Assembly (NCBI RefSeq): GCF_033947565.1
Contig: NZ_JARPVX010000097.1
Span: 1-12,350, forward strand
Length of the DNA: 12,350 nucleotides
Origin: Lichenihabitans sp033947565
GTDB taxonomy: Bacteria; Pseudomonadota; Alphaproteobacteria; Rhizobiales; Beijerinckiaceae
Reading direction: 5' to 3'
This document shows, piece after piece, positions 1 through 6,596 of the stretch; within the stretch, counting starts at the first letter, position 1, and every line of letters begins with the position of its first letter. The translations under genes were made by a program, and so were the position numbers. Below the pieces are notes generated by a model that was given only the letters and a program-made list of their open reading frames with translations, was not told where the DNA came from and made no database searches.

Positions 1-48
1 ATCGAGCCCTAACCCGCAAGCTCCAAAACTGTCCACTGAATCGGGTCA
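1..48. mobile_element. Possible terminal end of an insertion sequence (IS3-like), cut by the window edge
   Basis: The stretch ends in CTGTCCACTGAATCGGGTCA at about 29-48. Read from the other strand, this begins TGACCCGATTCAGTGGACAG. A TGA...TCA boundary with a 'GTGGACA' core just inside it resembles the terminal inverted repeats of IS3-family elements. An open frame entering from the left edge stops at 10-12, which would fit the end of a transposase gene close to the repeat. Only one end is visible, so neither the opposite repeat nor a target duplication can be checked. The call rests on resemblance recalled from the family, not on a match I can show. Confidence 0.25.
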
Positions 49-305
49 ATCCCAGACATCGACGCTGACCGTCAGTCCGTGCAGCCACGTCAGCGGTCGC
101 GATCAACCCGGTCAAGGTAAATAGCAATCCAAACACCGTTGCTGGACTTTCTGCGAGATGCACGTCGGGCCGATAAGCCAAGCTCACATGGGCGAGGAAC
201 GCAAGGCGTGCCTTCCGTTTGCGAATAAGCGAACTCCGGGTACAACGGCTGGTGACTGACAGCGCAATCATCAGTGCCGTCGTGCTGGTCGGGGGAAGAC
301 GAGCC
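49..305. other. Upstream region of dhaK, no gene recognised
   Basis: No open frame here has recognisable protein content. The region should contain the promoter of the DhaK-DhaL pair. I see no convincing -35/-10 pair; TTGCGA at 219-224 followed after 16 bases by TACAAC at 241-246 is a weak candidate only. A purine-rich GGGGGAAG at 291-298 precedes the chosen TTG start of DhaK and is the likely ribosome binding site. The dhaK frame stays open back to 219, but that part has no family similarity. Confidence 0.4.
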
Positions 306-1298
306 TTGAAGAAACTGCTGAATCAGCCTGACGACTACGTCGATGAGATGCTGGAGGGCATGATCGCTGCGCATCCCGCCATCTACGCCCAGCCGGTTCC
401 GCGCGTTGTCACCCGCGCAGGCGGCATCACCCCGGGCAAGGTCGGCATCGTGACGGGCGGCGGCTCGGGCCACATGCCCCTTTTCACAGGCTACGTGGGC
501 AAGGGCTTGCTTGATGCTTGTGCAGTCGGCCAGGTCTTCGCCAGTCCGTCGTCGGACCAGATGTCGGAGGCGATGCGGCAGGCCAGCGGCGGCGGCGGTA
601 TCCTTCGCCTTTACGGCAATTACGGCGGCGACGTCATGAATTTCGACATGGCCGGCGAGATGCTGGAGATGGAGGACATCGCCTCCACGACGGTGCTGCT
701 TGCCGACGACGTCGCTTCGGCCGAGCCGGGCGAGCGGGAGAAACGGCGCGGCGTCGCGGGCATGATCTACGCCTTCAAGATCGCGGGCGCCAAGGCCGAG
801 GAGATGGCTTATCTCGAGAACGTGACCGCCACGGCCCAGAAGGCCGCTGACGCTTGCCGCTCCATCGGCATGGCTTTGTTGCCCTGCACGGTGCCGCAAG
901 CCGGCAAGCCCACGTTCACGCTCGGCGAAAACGAGATGGAAATGGGTATGGGCATTCATGGCGAGCCGGGCATCTGGCGCGCCGACATCAAGCCCGCCGA
1001 TGCGGTGACAGACGAGATGGTGGACCGGCTTCTGGCCGACATGCCGATCGGGCGCGGCGAACGCGTGTCGCTGCTCGTGAACTCGCTTGGCGCGACGCCG
1101 CTCGAGGAGCTTTATATTGTCTACCGGCGCGCCAAGGCGCGGCTCGATAATGCGGGTATCACAATCGTCATGCCGCTGGTCGGCCGTTACGCAACCTCCA
1201 TGGAAATGACGGGTGCAACGCTGACGATGTGCCGACTTGACGGGGAACTCGAGCGCCTGTTGAAGGCGCCGGCGCACTGCGCCTACTGGACGGTGTGA
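306..1298 (+). CDS. dhaK: Dihydroxyacetone kinase family, DhaK subunit (ketose-binding)
   Basis: This is the substrate-binding subunit of a cytoplasmic dihydroxyacetone-type kinase. It holds a short ketose covalently while DhaL delivers phosphate. With the TTG start at 306 the protein has 330 residues, and three family residues fall exactly at E. coli DhaK numbering: His56 (GGGSGH), Asp109 (NYGGDVMNF) and His218 (GMGIHGEPG), the last being the histidine that forms the hemiaminal with substrate. This agreement, plus GGGGGAAG at 291-298, decides the start; the frame is open further upstream to 219 without similarity. The pocket differs from classical DhaK: HMPLFTGYVG replaces the usual HEPAHAGYVG-type segment. 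The true substrate may therefore be another ketose, such as an erythrulose. DhaL follows directly, while DhaM, the PTS phosphate donor, is absent, so an ATP-dependent two-subunit enzyme is likely. Family certain, substrate not. Confidence 0.93.
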   Translation: MKKLLNQPDDYVDEMLEGMIAAHPAIYAQPVPRVVTRAGGITPGKVGIVTGGGSGHMPLFTGYVGKGLLDACAVGQVFASPSSDQMSEAMRQASGGGGILRLYGNYGGDVMNFDMAGEMLEMEDIASTTVLLADDVASAEPGEREKRRGVAGMIYAFKIAGAKAEEMAYLENVTATAQKAADACRSIGMALLPCTVPQAGKPTFTLGENEMEMGMGIHGEPGIWRADIKPADAVTDEMVDRLLADMPIGRGERVSLLVNSLGATPLEELYIVYRRAKARLDNAGITIVMPLVGRYATSMEMTGATLTMCRLDGELERLLKAPAHCAYWTV

Positions 1299-1300
1299 CG

Positions 1301-1903
1301 ATGACAAACATCACAAGCGACACGCTGCGGATCGGGCTCGAACGTATTGCCATGGCAGCGGAAGGCTTTGCGCCCGAGTTGAACGCAGCCGACGGCGCGC
1401 TCGGGGATGGCGATCTCGGGATTACGGTTTCGAAGGGCTTCATGGAGGCAAAGAACAGCGCATTGCCCGCCGATGTCGGCTTGGCCTTTATGGAATGCGC
1501 AAAGGCTTTCCAGCGCGTGTCGTCGTCCTCCTACGGCACGCTTGTCGCCACTGCCTTTATGTCGGCCGCCAAGGCCTGCAAGGGCCGGGAGGCGGTGCCC
1601 GCCGACGAGGTGCCGGCGCTGCTGAAGGGCGCGCTCGACGCCATGATGGCGCGGGGCAAGGGCCAGCTCGGCGACAAGACCGTGCTCGACAGCCTCGCGG
1701 CCGTAGAAGCGGCCCTGTGCGACGCCCCCGAAGGGGAAATGCACGCCACCGCGGTTGACACCGCGAAACGCACGCTCGAGGAGTTCCGGCAGAAGCCCAA
1801 CAAGCTCGGCCGCGCGCGCAGCTATGGCGAGCGGAGCGTCGGGCTTGCGGACCCTGGCCAGCTCGCGCTTCTTCGGATCGTCGAGGGGTTAGCGGTAGGT
1901 TGA
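1301..1903 (+). CDS. dhaL: Dihydroxyacetone kinase family, DhaL subunit (nucleotide-binding)
   Basis: This is the partner of the preceding DhaK. DhaL is an all-helical barrel that binds ADP or ATP through Mg ions held by three aspartates. In the 200-residue product these are Asp31, Asp36 and Asp38 in DGALGDGDLG. Most relatives have GDGDHG or GDADHG, so the following residue is changed to Leu. The family's C-terminal nucleotide-site motif is present as GRARSYGERSVGLADPG. The ATG at 1301 begins two bases after the DhaK stop; a GTG at 1295 overlapping that stop is an alternative adding two residues. The lack of a clear ribosome site fits translational coupling to DhaK. Because no DhaM lies nearby, I infer that ATP is the phosphate donor, as in the kinases that act on erythruloses in other bacteria. 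Substrate remains open. Confidence 0.92.
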   Translation: MTNITSDTLRIGLERIAMAAEGFAPELNAADGALGDGDLGITVSKGFMEAKNSALPADVGLAFMECAKAFQRVSSSSYGTLVATAFMSAAKACKGREAVPADEVPALLKGALDAMMARGKGQLGDKTVLDSLAAVEAALCDAPEGEMHATAVDTAKRTLEEFRQKPNKLGRARSYGERSVGLADPGQLALLRIVEGLAVG

Positions 1904-1916
1904 AACTAAACGCAAT

Positions 1917-1960
1917 TCCTCCATTACGGATGAAGCGCAGCGAAGATCCGGAACCGAGGA
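1917..1960. repeat. Nested inverted repeat, REP-like palindrome
   Basis: Outer arms TCCTC (1917-1921) and GAGGA (1956-1960) enclose inner arms CGGAT (1927-1931) and ATCCG (1946-1950), with five-base internal spacers on both sides and a 14-base centre, GAAGCGCAGCGAAG. The CGGAT...ATCCG frame around an AGCG-rich core resembles short interspersed palindromes common in alphaproteobacterial intergenic regions. It lies between two convergent genes, where such elements often sit. It has no T-run, so I do not call it an intrinsic terminator. Confidence 0.45.
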
Positions 1961-2016
1961 GCCTTGTGGATCAAATGGAAAGTACATTGGTTCTGAATTC
2001 GGCTGCGCTGACCCGG

Positions 2017-2034
2017 AAAAAGAGCTAAAAAGCT
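2017..2034 (-). terminator. Weak terminator candidate of the minus-strand operon
   Basis: On the minus strand, downstream of the FGGY kinase stop, AGCT-TTTT-AGCT forms a perfect 4-bp stem with a 4-base loop. It is followed after one C by five T residues. The T-run and position are right, but the stem is short and AT-balanced, so termination may be poor or Rho-dependent. Confidence 0.25.
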
Positions 2035-2062
2035 GCCCCGCGGTGTCGGTCAAGGCAATTAT

Positions 2063-3574
2063 TCAGGTTTGCGCCGTCGACCCCTCCCAAAGCGCCCGCA
2101 TGTACCCCTTGGTTTGCGTATAGAGATCTAAGTAGATCGCGTGATCGCGGTCATAAACGGCTTTGTTGAAAGCCTGCGGAACGACCGTCCGGACCACCGG
2201 ATTGATGCGATCGACGTCGTCTCGCGCCATTAGCCCGACCCCTATGCCTGCCAGGAACGCCGACCCCAGTGCGGCGCCGGTTGTGTGGCGGCGGACCCGC
2301 TGAGACACGCCGCCGATGTCCGACACCGCCTGCATCCACATAGCGTTTTGAACTCCGCCTCCGACCGCATAAACGGCCTTGGCCCGGCAAGCCTCGGCAA
2401 AAGTGTCAAGGTTGTGCCGCACCGCGTGCCCGATGCCCTCGATAGTGGCCCGATACAGATCCGCCCGTGTATGGGCGAGCGTCAGACCGAACACCATGCC
2501 GCGTGCCGTGGGATCGTTAACCGGCGTACGTTCACCGCTGAAGAACGGAAGCACGATAAGGCCGTTCGCGCCCGGCGGGCTTCGCTCGGCCGCCGATGCG
2601 AGATCCGCGAAGACTGCGTCGGTATCGGGAAGGTCGAAGATCTTGCTACGCCACCATTGCGTGAGGGCGCCGCTCGTGGCGAGGCCGCCCATCACGCTCC
2701 AGGTATTGGGAAACAGGTAAGGCCCTGCCCAGGTGCGCGGGTCGGCCTGGGCGGCGGGCACGACCTCGATGAAAAAGACGGTGGTGCCGTACATGATCAT
2801 CAGGTCGCCGGGCCGGCACACGCCGACGCTTAGGGCCTCGCTGGCGGCATCGACGGTGCCGGCCACCACGGGCGTGCCGACGGCCAAGCCCGTCTCGGTC
2901 GCGGCGGCGGCGCTGACGGTGCCGATCACGTCGCTGCTCCAGGCCAGCTCTGGCAGCCATTCGGGCGGGCAGATCGGCCGCGTCATCTCGGGGTTCCAGC
3001 GACGCTCATAAAGGTCGTAGCAAGGCGTGAAGCAGGACGCCGTGTAGTGATCGATCACCCAGCAGCCGGTCAGGCGGTGCGTGAGATAGGTCGAGCAGGT
3101 GACGATCTTATGCGTGCGGGCGAACACATCGGGCTCGTGACGCGCGAGCCAGCGGATCTTGGGGCCGACAGACTGGGTCGTGAGTGCATTGCCGCATCGC
3201 GCGAAGATGGCGGCCGCCCCCAGTTCGGCATTGAGCTCGTCGATCTCCTGCCGAGCGCGCGTGTCGACGCCATAAAGCACCGCCGGGCGGAGCGGCCGTC
3301 CCGCGGCATCGACCGGCAGCATGCAGGGGCCGATGCCGCTGCATCCGATGGCCGCGATGGTCTCCGGCAAAACGCCGCTTTCCGCCAGCAGCGCGCGACT
3401 GAGCTCGCAAAATGCGGCCCACCAGTCTGCCTCGGCATCGTGCTCGGCGCGGCCGGGTCCAGGAACGCGCATCTCGTGCCGGCGCTGTGCTGTCGCAACG
3501 ATTGTACCGGTCTCGTCGAGCAGCACGCCCTTGCTCGAATAGCTACCGACATCGATGCCGAGCAGGAAGCGCAT
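2063..3574 (-). CDS. FGGY-family carbohydrate kinase
   Basis: This cytoplasmic sugar kinase of the xylulokinase/gluconokinase type transfers the ATP gamma-phosphate to a pentose, pentulose or similar polyol. It has 503 residues, the usual family length. Visible motifs are the N-terminal phosphate loop GIDVGSYSSKG (residues 6-16), the sugar-site segment VLYGVDTRA (99-107), the probable catalytic base Asp242 in AGTVDAASEA, the second phosphate motif MYGTT (261-265), and the C-terminal FGGY signature region VGGGVQNAMWMQAVSD (404-419). The ATG at 3574 places GIDVG where the family has it. The frame is open further upstream, but only across the preceding gene. That gene stops four bases before this ATG, and no strong ribosome site is seen, so the two are probably translationally coupled. 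It is the last gene of the operon. Xylulokinase- or apulose-kinase-like activity is possible; the substrate cannot be fixed from sequence. Confidence 0.93.
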   Translation of the reverse strand: MRFLLGIDVGSYSSKGVLLDETGTIVATAQRRHEMRVPGPGRAEHDAEADWWAAFCELSRALLAESGVLPETIAAIGCSGIGPCMLPVDAAGRPLRPAVLYGVDTRARQEIDELNAELGAAAIFARCGNALTTQSVGPKIRWLARHEPDVFARTHKIVTCSTYLTHRLTGCWVIDHYTASCFTPCYDLYERRWNPEMTRPICPPEWLPELAWSSDVIGTVSAAAATETGLAVGTPVVAGTVDAASEALSVGVCRPGDLMIMYGTTVFFIEVVPAAQADPRTWAGPYLFPNTWSVMGGLATSGALTQWWRSKIFDLPDTDAVFADLASAAERSPPGANGLIVLPFFSGERTPVNDPTARGMVFGLTLAHTRADLYRATIEGIGHAVRHNLDTFAEACRAKAVYAVGGGVQNAMWMQAVSDIGGVSQRVRRHTTGAALGSAFLAGIGVGLMARDDVDRINPVVRTVVPQAFNKAVYDRDHAIYLDLYTQTKGYMRALWEGSTAQT

Positions 3575-3578
3575 CGGA

Positions 3579-4706
3579 TCAGGCGCGGCGCGCGAAGGAG
3601 AAGCCGGCCGGCATGGCCGCGAGGGCCGCATGCAGCCAAGCCGTGAGACCCACGAGGTCGCGCAGATCGCACATCTCGACAGGTGTGTGGGTGTAGCGGG
3701 TGGCGTAGCCGACGTCGACGGACGGGATACCCTCGCCGACGAGCTGCACGTAAGACGAATCCGTGAGTGCGCCCGTATGGGCACTGCGTTGGAGGGTGAG
3801 GCCTGCAGCGGTGCCGGCCCCCTCAAGCACACGCACCCAGGCGGGATGCGCTAGAGTGCCGTTGAGCGTGCCCCGGCCATGGAAGCTGTAAAGACCGAGC
3901 GCCGGCCCGCCACCAAGGCGTAACTCACCGCGCTCGGCGAGGTCGGGCGTGTCGGAGGCCACCATGATGTCGATCGACACGGCCGCATCGGGCCGGAGGC
4001 GCGCTGCCGCCACCATGGCGCCACGCAGGTTGAACTCCTCCTGCACGCTGAAAACGGCCTGCAGTGTAGACGGCACTGGCCGCTCGACGACCGCGCGAAC
4101 AACATCCATCAGCACGGCGCAGCCCGCCCGGTCGTCGATTGCGGTGCCGCAGATCCGGTGCGGGCCGAGGCGCTGGAAGCGCGGTCGGTAGGTCACGGGC
4201 GCGCCGATCTCGATCCCGAGCGCCCGCACGGCCGCCGCGCTCTCGGCCCCGACGTCGAGGCGCAGCTTGTCAGCCGTCAGCACCACGCCCTTCTCCTCGG
4301 GCGGCGTCGCGTGATGGGCCTTGACGCAAACGAGACCCGGCACGGCCTCGCCACGTGCGTTTGTGACGACAATCTCGAGGCCGGGCAGCACGCGTTCGGG
4401 CACGCCGCCGAGCCGCTCGACACGGAGGAAGCCGTCGGGCTCGATGCGGCGCACCACGAGGCCGAGCTGGTCGGTGTGGGCAAAAACCATGATCTTGGGC
4501 GCACCGGGATCGGAACCCGGCACGGTGACCGTGAGGTTGCCGAGCACATCGATGTGCTGGTTGGGCGCGAGCGGTTTGAGTTCGTCGGCGATGACGGTGC
4601 TCACCGGGTCCTCGGCTCCAGACAGGCCGGGGATGCCGCAAAGCCGCTCCGTCCAGGCCGCGATGCGGTCCATATCGGGTTTGAGGCCGTCTCGGCTCTC
4701 GTCCAT
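3579..4706 (-). CDS. M42-family metallohydrolase (SgcX-like aminopeptidase/'endoglucanase' family)
   Basis: This is a dinuclear-metal hydrolase of peptidase family M42, 375 residues. All expected metal or catalytic positions are present: His77 and Asp79 in AHTDQLG, Asp191 or Asp192 in GTAIDDRAG, the Glu223-Glu224 pair in VQEEFNLRGA, Asp246 in SIDIMVASD, and His340 in RYTHTPVEM. It should therefore be active. Characterised members are aminopeptidases, often large tetrahedral assemblies; some were once described as endoglucanases. The E. coli sgc sugar operon encodes such a protein, SgcX. Here it lies between a BtpA-family gene and an FGGY kinase, so an amide- or acyl-modified sugar as substrate is an inference worth testing. 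AAAGGGGAAC ends about five bases before the ATG at 4706 and serves as ribosome site. No signal peptide is seen, so it is cytoplasmic. Confidence 0.9.
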   Translation of the reverse strand: MDESRDGLKPDMDRIAAWTERLCGIPGLSGAEDPVSTVIADELKPLAPNQHIDVLGNLTVTVPGSDPGAPKIMVFAHTDQLGLVVRRIEPDGFLRVERLGGVPERVLPGLEIVVTNARGEAVPGLVCVKAHHATPPEEKGVVLTADKLRLDVGAESAAAVRALGIEIGAPVTYRPRFQRLGPHRICGTAIDDRAGCAVLMDVVRAVVERPVPSTLQAVFSVQEEFNLRGAMVAAARLRPDAAVSIDIMVASDTPDLAERGELRLGGGPALGLYSFHGRGTLNGTLAHPAWVRVLEGAGTAAGLTLQRSAHTGALTDSSYVQLVGEGIPSVDVGYATRYTHTPVEMCDLRDLVGLTAWLHAALAAMPAGFSFARRA

Positions 4707-4726
4707 GGGCGTTCCCCTTTCGGCGC

Positions 4727-5527
4727 TCAGCGAACCGATCGCACCTTGGCCATGAAGGCCTTCACCCGTTCCGGGTCGACCAAGTTAGAGAAGTGGCCAT
4801 CGATCTTGAAAGTCGTGCCGACCACCGCTCCATCAGCGACCGCCAATTGCCGCTCGATGTTGTCGATCCGACATCCCGTGTTGCAGAACACCATCGTGTC
4901 AGGCACCGCCGCTTTCACTTGGCTTAGCACCTGGGTGTCGGTTTCAGCCCCGGCCGTGAGGCCTGACACGCAGAGCGCATCGGGGCCGTTGTTGAACACC
5001 GTAGTGCGGGCGATGTCGACAGGTGTGCGGTTGCCGAGATAAGCGGCGGCTTCCGGCACGATGTTGTACAGCATGCGAAGGTCGGGAGCCAAGGCGGCCC
5101 GGTGCCGGGTCGTCTCGCCCACATTGGTGTTCCATAGTCCGAAGTCGCTCGCATAGACCCCGGTGATGATCTCGCGCATGAACAGCGCGCCGGTTGCGGT
5201 CGCGAGGTCGATGGAGGCGATCGGGTCCCACAACACGTTGACACCGAACGGGACCCGAATGTCGCGTCGGATCTCGCCGATGACGCGGGCCATGGCGGCC
5301 GTGGTTTCGGGCCTGACCTTGGTCAGGTAGGGCAGGCTGAACTCATTCGAGAACATGACCGCGTCGACGCCACCGTCCTGCAGGTGGCGCAGGTCGTGAA
5401 GTGCGAGGTCGACCACCTTGGCCATGCCACCGGCACGGTCGTAGGCCGGGTCGCCGGGCAGCGCTTGAAGATGGCACATCGCAATAATCGGCTTGGCGAC
5501 CCTGAAGGTGTCCGTGAGCCAAGTCAT
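4727..5527 (-). CDS. BtpA/SgcQ-family TIM-barrel protein
   Basis: The 266-residue protein belongs to the BtpA family, which includes cyanobacterial BtpA (needed for photosystem I accumulation) and E. coli SgcQ; the enzymatic reaction of the family is not established. Family-like segments are the N-terminal IIAMCHLQALPGDPAYD (residues 14-30), GGVDAVMFSNEFSLPY (52-67), VPFGVNVLWDP (92-102) and the C-terminal phosphate-loop-like ADGAVVGTTFKIDG (231-244). The last resembles the phosphate grip of barrels acting on phosphorylated sugars. GGGAG lies about eight bases before the ATG at 5527. It follows the second ABC permease by 25 bases and precedes the M42 hydrolase by 20. A barrel enzyme acting on a phosphorylated or nucleoside-like sugar is an inference; assigning a photosystem role here would be unjustified. 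Confidence 0.9.
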   Translation of the reverse strand: MTWLTDTFRVAKPIIAMCHLQALPGDPAYDRAGGMAKVVDLALHDLRHLQDGGVDAVMFSNEFSLPYLTKVRPETTAAMARVIGEIRRDIRVPFGVNVLWDPIASIDLATATGALFMREIITGVYASDFGLWNTNVGETTRHRAALAPDLRMLYNIVPEAAAYLGNRTPVDIARTTVFNNGPDALCVSGLTAGAETDTQVLSQVKAAVPDTMVFCNTGCRIDNIERQLAVADGAVVGTTFKIDGHFSNLVDPERVKAFMAKVRSVR

Positions 5528-5552
5528 GGTGTTCTCCCTCGTGGCGGGCGGC

Positions 5553-6596
5553 TCAGGCCGAAGCTTCCAGCGCCGTGACAGGTGCGATGACAGCGCGCAG
5601 TCGCGCCCGGTGCAGGTTATAGCGCTCGATAGCGATCGGCAGGCCGGTGCCGAGCAGGATCAGCGCGCCCACCACGAGGCGCTGCCAATAGGTCGGCACG
5701 CCTATAAGCAGCAGCGAGGAATTGATTATGGTGATGACCAGCACGCCGATGATCGTGCCCGATACCGTGCCGTGCCCGCCCGTAATGCGCGCCCCACCCA
5801 GCACCACGGCCGCGATGACGTTAAGTTCGCTGCCCACGAGGTCGAAAGGATTGGCGATGCGCATCAGCGTCACGTGGGTAACGCCCGCGAGCCCCGCGAT
5901 GCCGCCCGCCAGCATGAAAATGGCGAGCTTGACGCGCCGCACGTTGATCCCGATGCGCTCTGCCGCCTCCTCCGAGCCGCCGAGCGCGTAGATCTTGCGG
6001 CCGAACATGGTGCCACTGAGGATCAGGGCCACGAGCGTAGCCACCAGGACCAAGTTAAGGAAGGCCATAGGCAGTTGCACGATGCGGCCGCTCGCGAGGT
6101 GGAATGCCAAGAGCGGCTGGCGCGAATAGGCCACCATCTCAGCCGGGATGGTGCCGTAATAGAGTGTACCCACGAAAGTGAGCAGCGCACCTCGGAACAG
6201 GCTGAGGGTGGCAAGCGTGACGATGAGGGTCGGCAGGCCCAGAAGACCGATAAGCAGGCCGTTGACGAGGCCGAGTGCCACCCCGATGGCGATGCCGATG
6301 GCGAAGATCGCCACCATGGGCGGGTGGATGCCGGACACGATCAGGAGCTTGGTCGTGGCGTAGAGCGAGAAGGCGCCGATGGCCGTGAACGACACGTCGA
6401 TGCCCCCCGAGGCGAGCACGATCAGCACGCCGATGGCGAAGATGCCGGTGACGATGGAGTTGCGCAGCAGGTCGACGAGGTTCGGGGCGCTGAGGAACAC
6501 CGGATTGATGATCGAGAACGCAATCGCCAGCACGATCCCTGTGGCCAGCATGATGCCCTGTGGCGAGGCGGCAAGGCGTGACAGGGTCCGGCGCAT
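5553..6596 (-). CDS. Sugar ABC transporter permease (RbsC type), second permease
   Basis: This inner-membrane subunit of a sugar importer has 347 residues and is strongly hydrophobic throughout, with roughly eight to ten membrane segments. Family marks are LASGGIDVSF (residues 61-70) and the cytoplasmic coupling loop GGSEEAAERIGIN (206-218), which in RbsC-like permeases contacts the ATPase. The ATG at 6596 shares its A with the ATPase stop codon (TGATG), so the two are translationally coupled. Together with the other permease gene at 9284-10252 it would form a heterodimeric channel; the two proteins are clearly different in sequence. Transport of a pentose, hexose or related polyol is expected for this class, and the exact solute is unknown. 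Confidence 0.94.
   Translation of the reverse strand: MRRTLSRLAASPQGIMLATGIVLAIAFSIINPVFLSAPNLVDLLRNSIVTGIFAIGVLIVLASGGIDVSFTAIGAFSLYATTKLLIVSGIHPPMVAIFAIGIAIGVALGLVNGLLIGLLGLPTLIVTLATLSLFRGALLTFVGTLYYGTIPAEMVAYSRQPLLAFHLASGRIVQLPMAFLNLVLVATLVALILSGTMFGRKIYALGGSEEAAERIGINVRRVKLAIFMLAGGIAGLAGVTHVTLMRIANPFDLVGSELNVIAAVVLGGARITGGHGTVSGTIIGVLVITIINSSLLLIGVPTYWQRLVVGALILLGTGLPIAIERYNLHRARLRAVIAPVTALEASA

Larger units (their letters stand above)
1904..2062. other. Convergent intergenic region between dhaL and the FGGY kinase gene
   Basis: Both flanking genes end here, so transcription from both sides must stop or collide within 159 bases. No gene is visible. It contains a nested inverted repeat (1917-1960) and a weak terminator-like element for the minus-strand operon (2017-2034), each listed separately. 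Confidence 0.6.

Noticed and set aside
219..305. Upstream extension of DhaK to the TTG at 219
   Set aside because: The added 29 residues have no family similarity. Starting at 306 puts His56, Asp109 and His218 exactly at E. coli numbering and has a purine-rich ribosome site.
90..1307. 405-codon open frame on the minus strand
   Set aside because: It is antisense to DhaK, with low-complexity His/Arg/Ala content and no recognisable family; it is a shadow of a certain gene.
3575..3832. Upstream extension of the FGGY kinase
   Set aside because: It would read through the 3' end of the M42 gene, while the family N-terminus (GIDVG) begins six residues after the ATG at 3574.
4727..5527. Photosystem I biogenesis role for the BtpA-family protein
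   Set aside because: The family name comes from cyanobacteria. The operon here is sugar transport and catabolism, so the SgcQ comparison fits better.
5493..6581. 362-codon open frame on the + strand
   Set aside because: It is antisense to the RbsC-type permease. The highly charged translation is the complement of hydrophobic codons.
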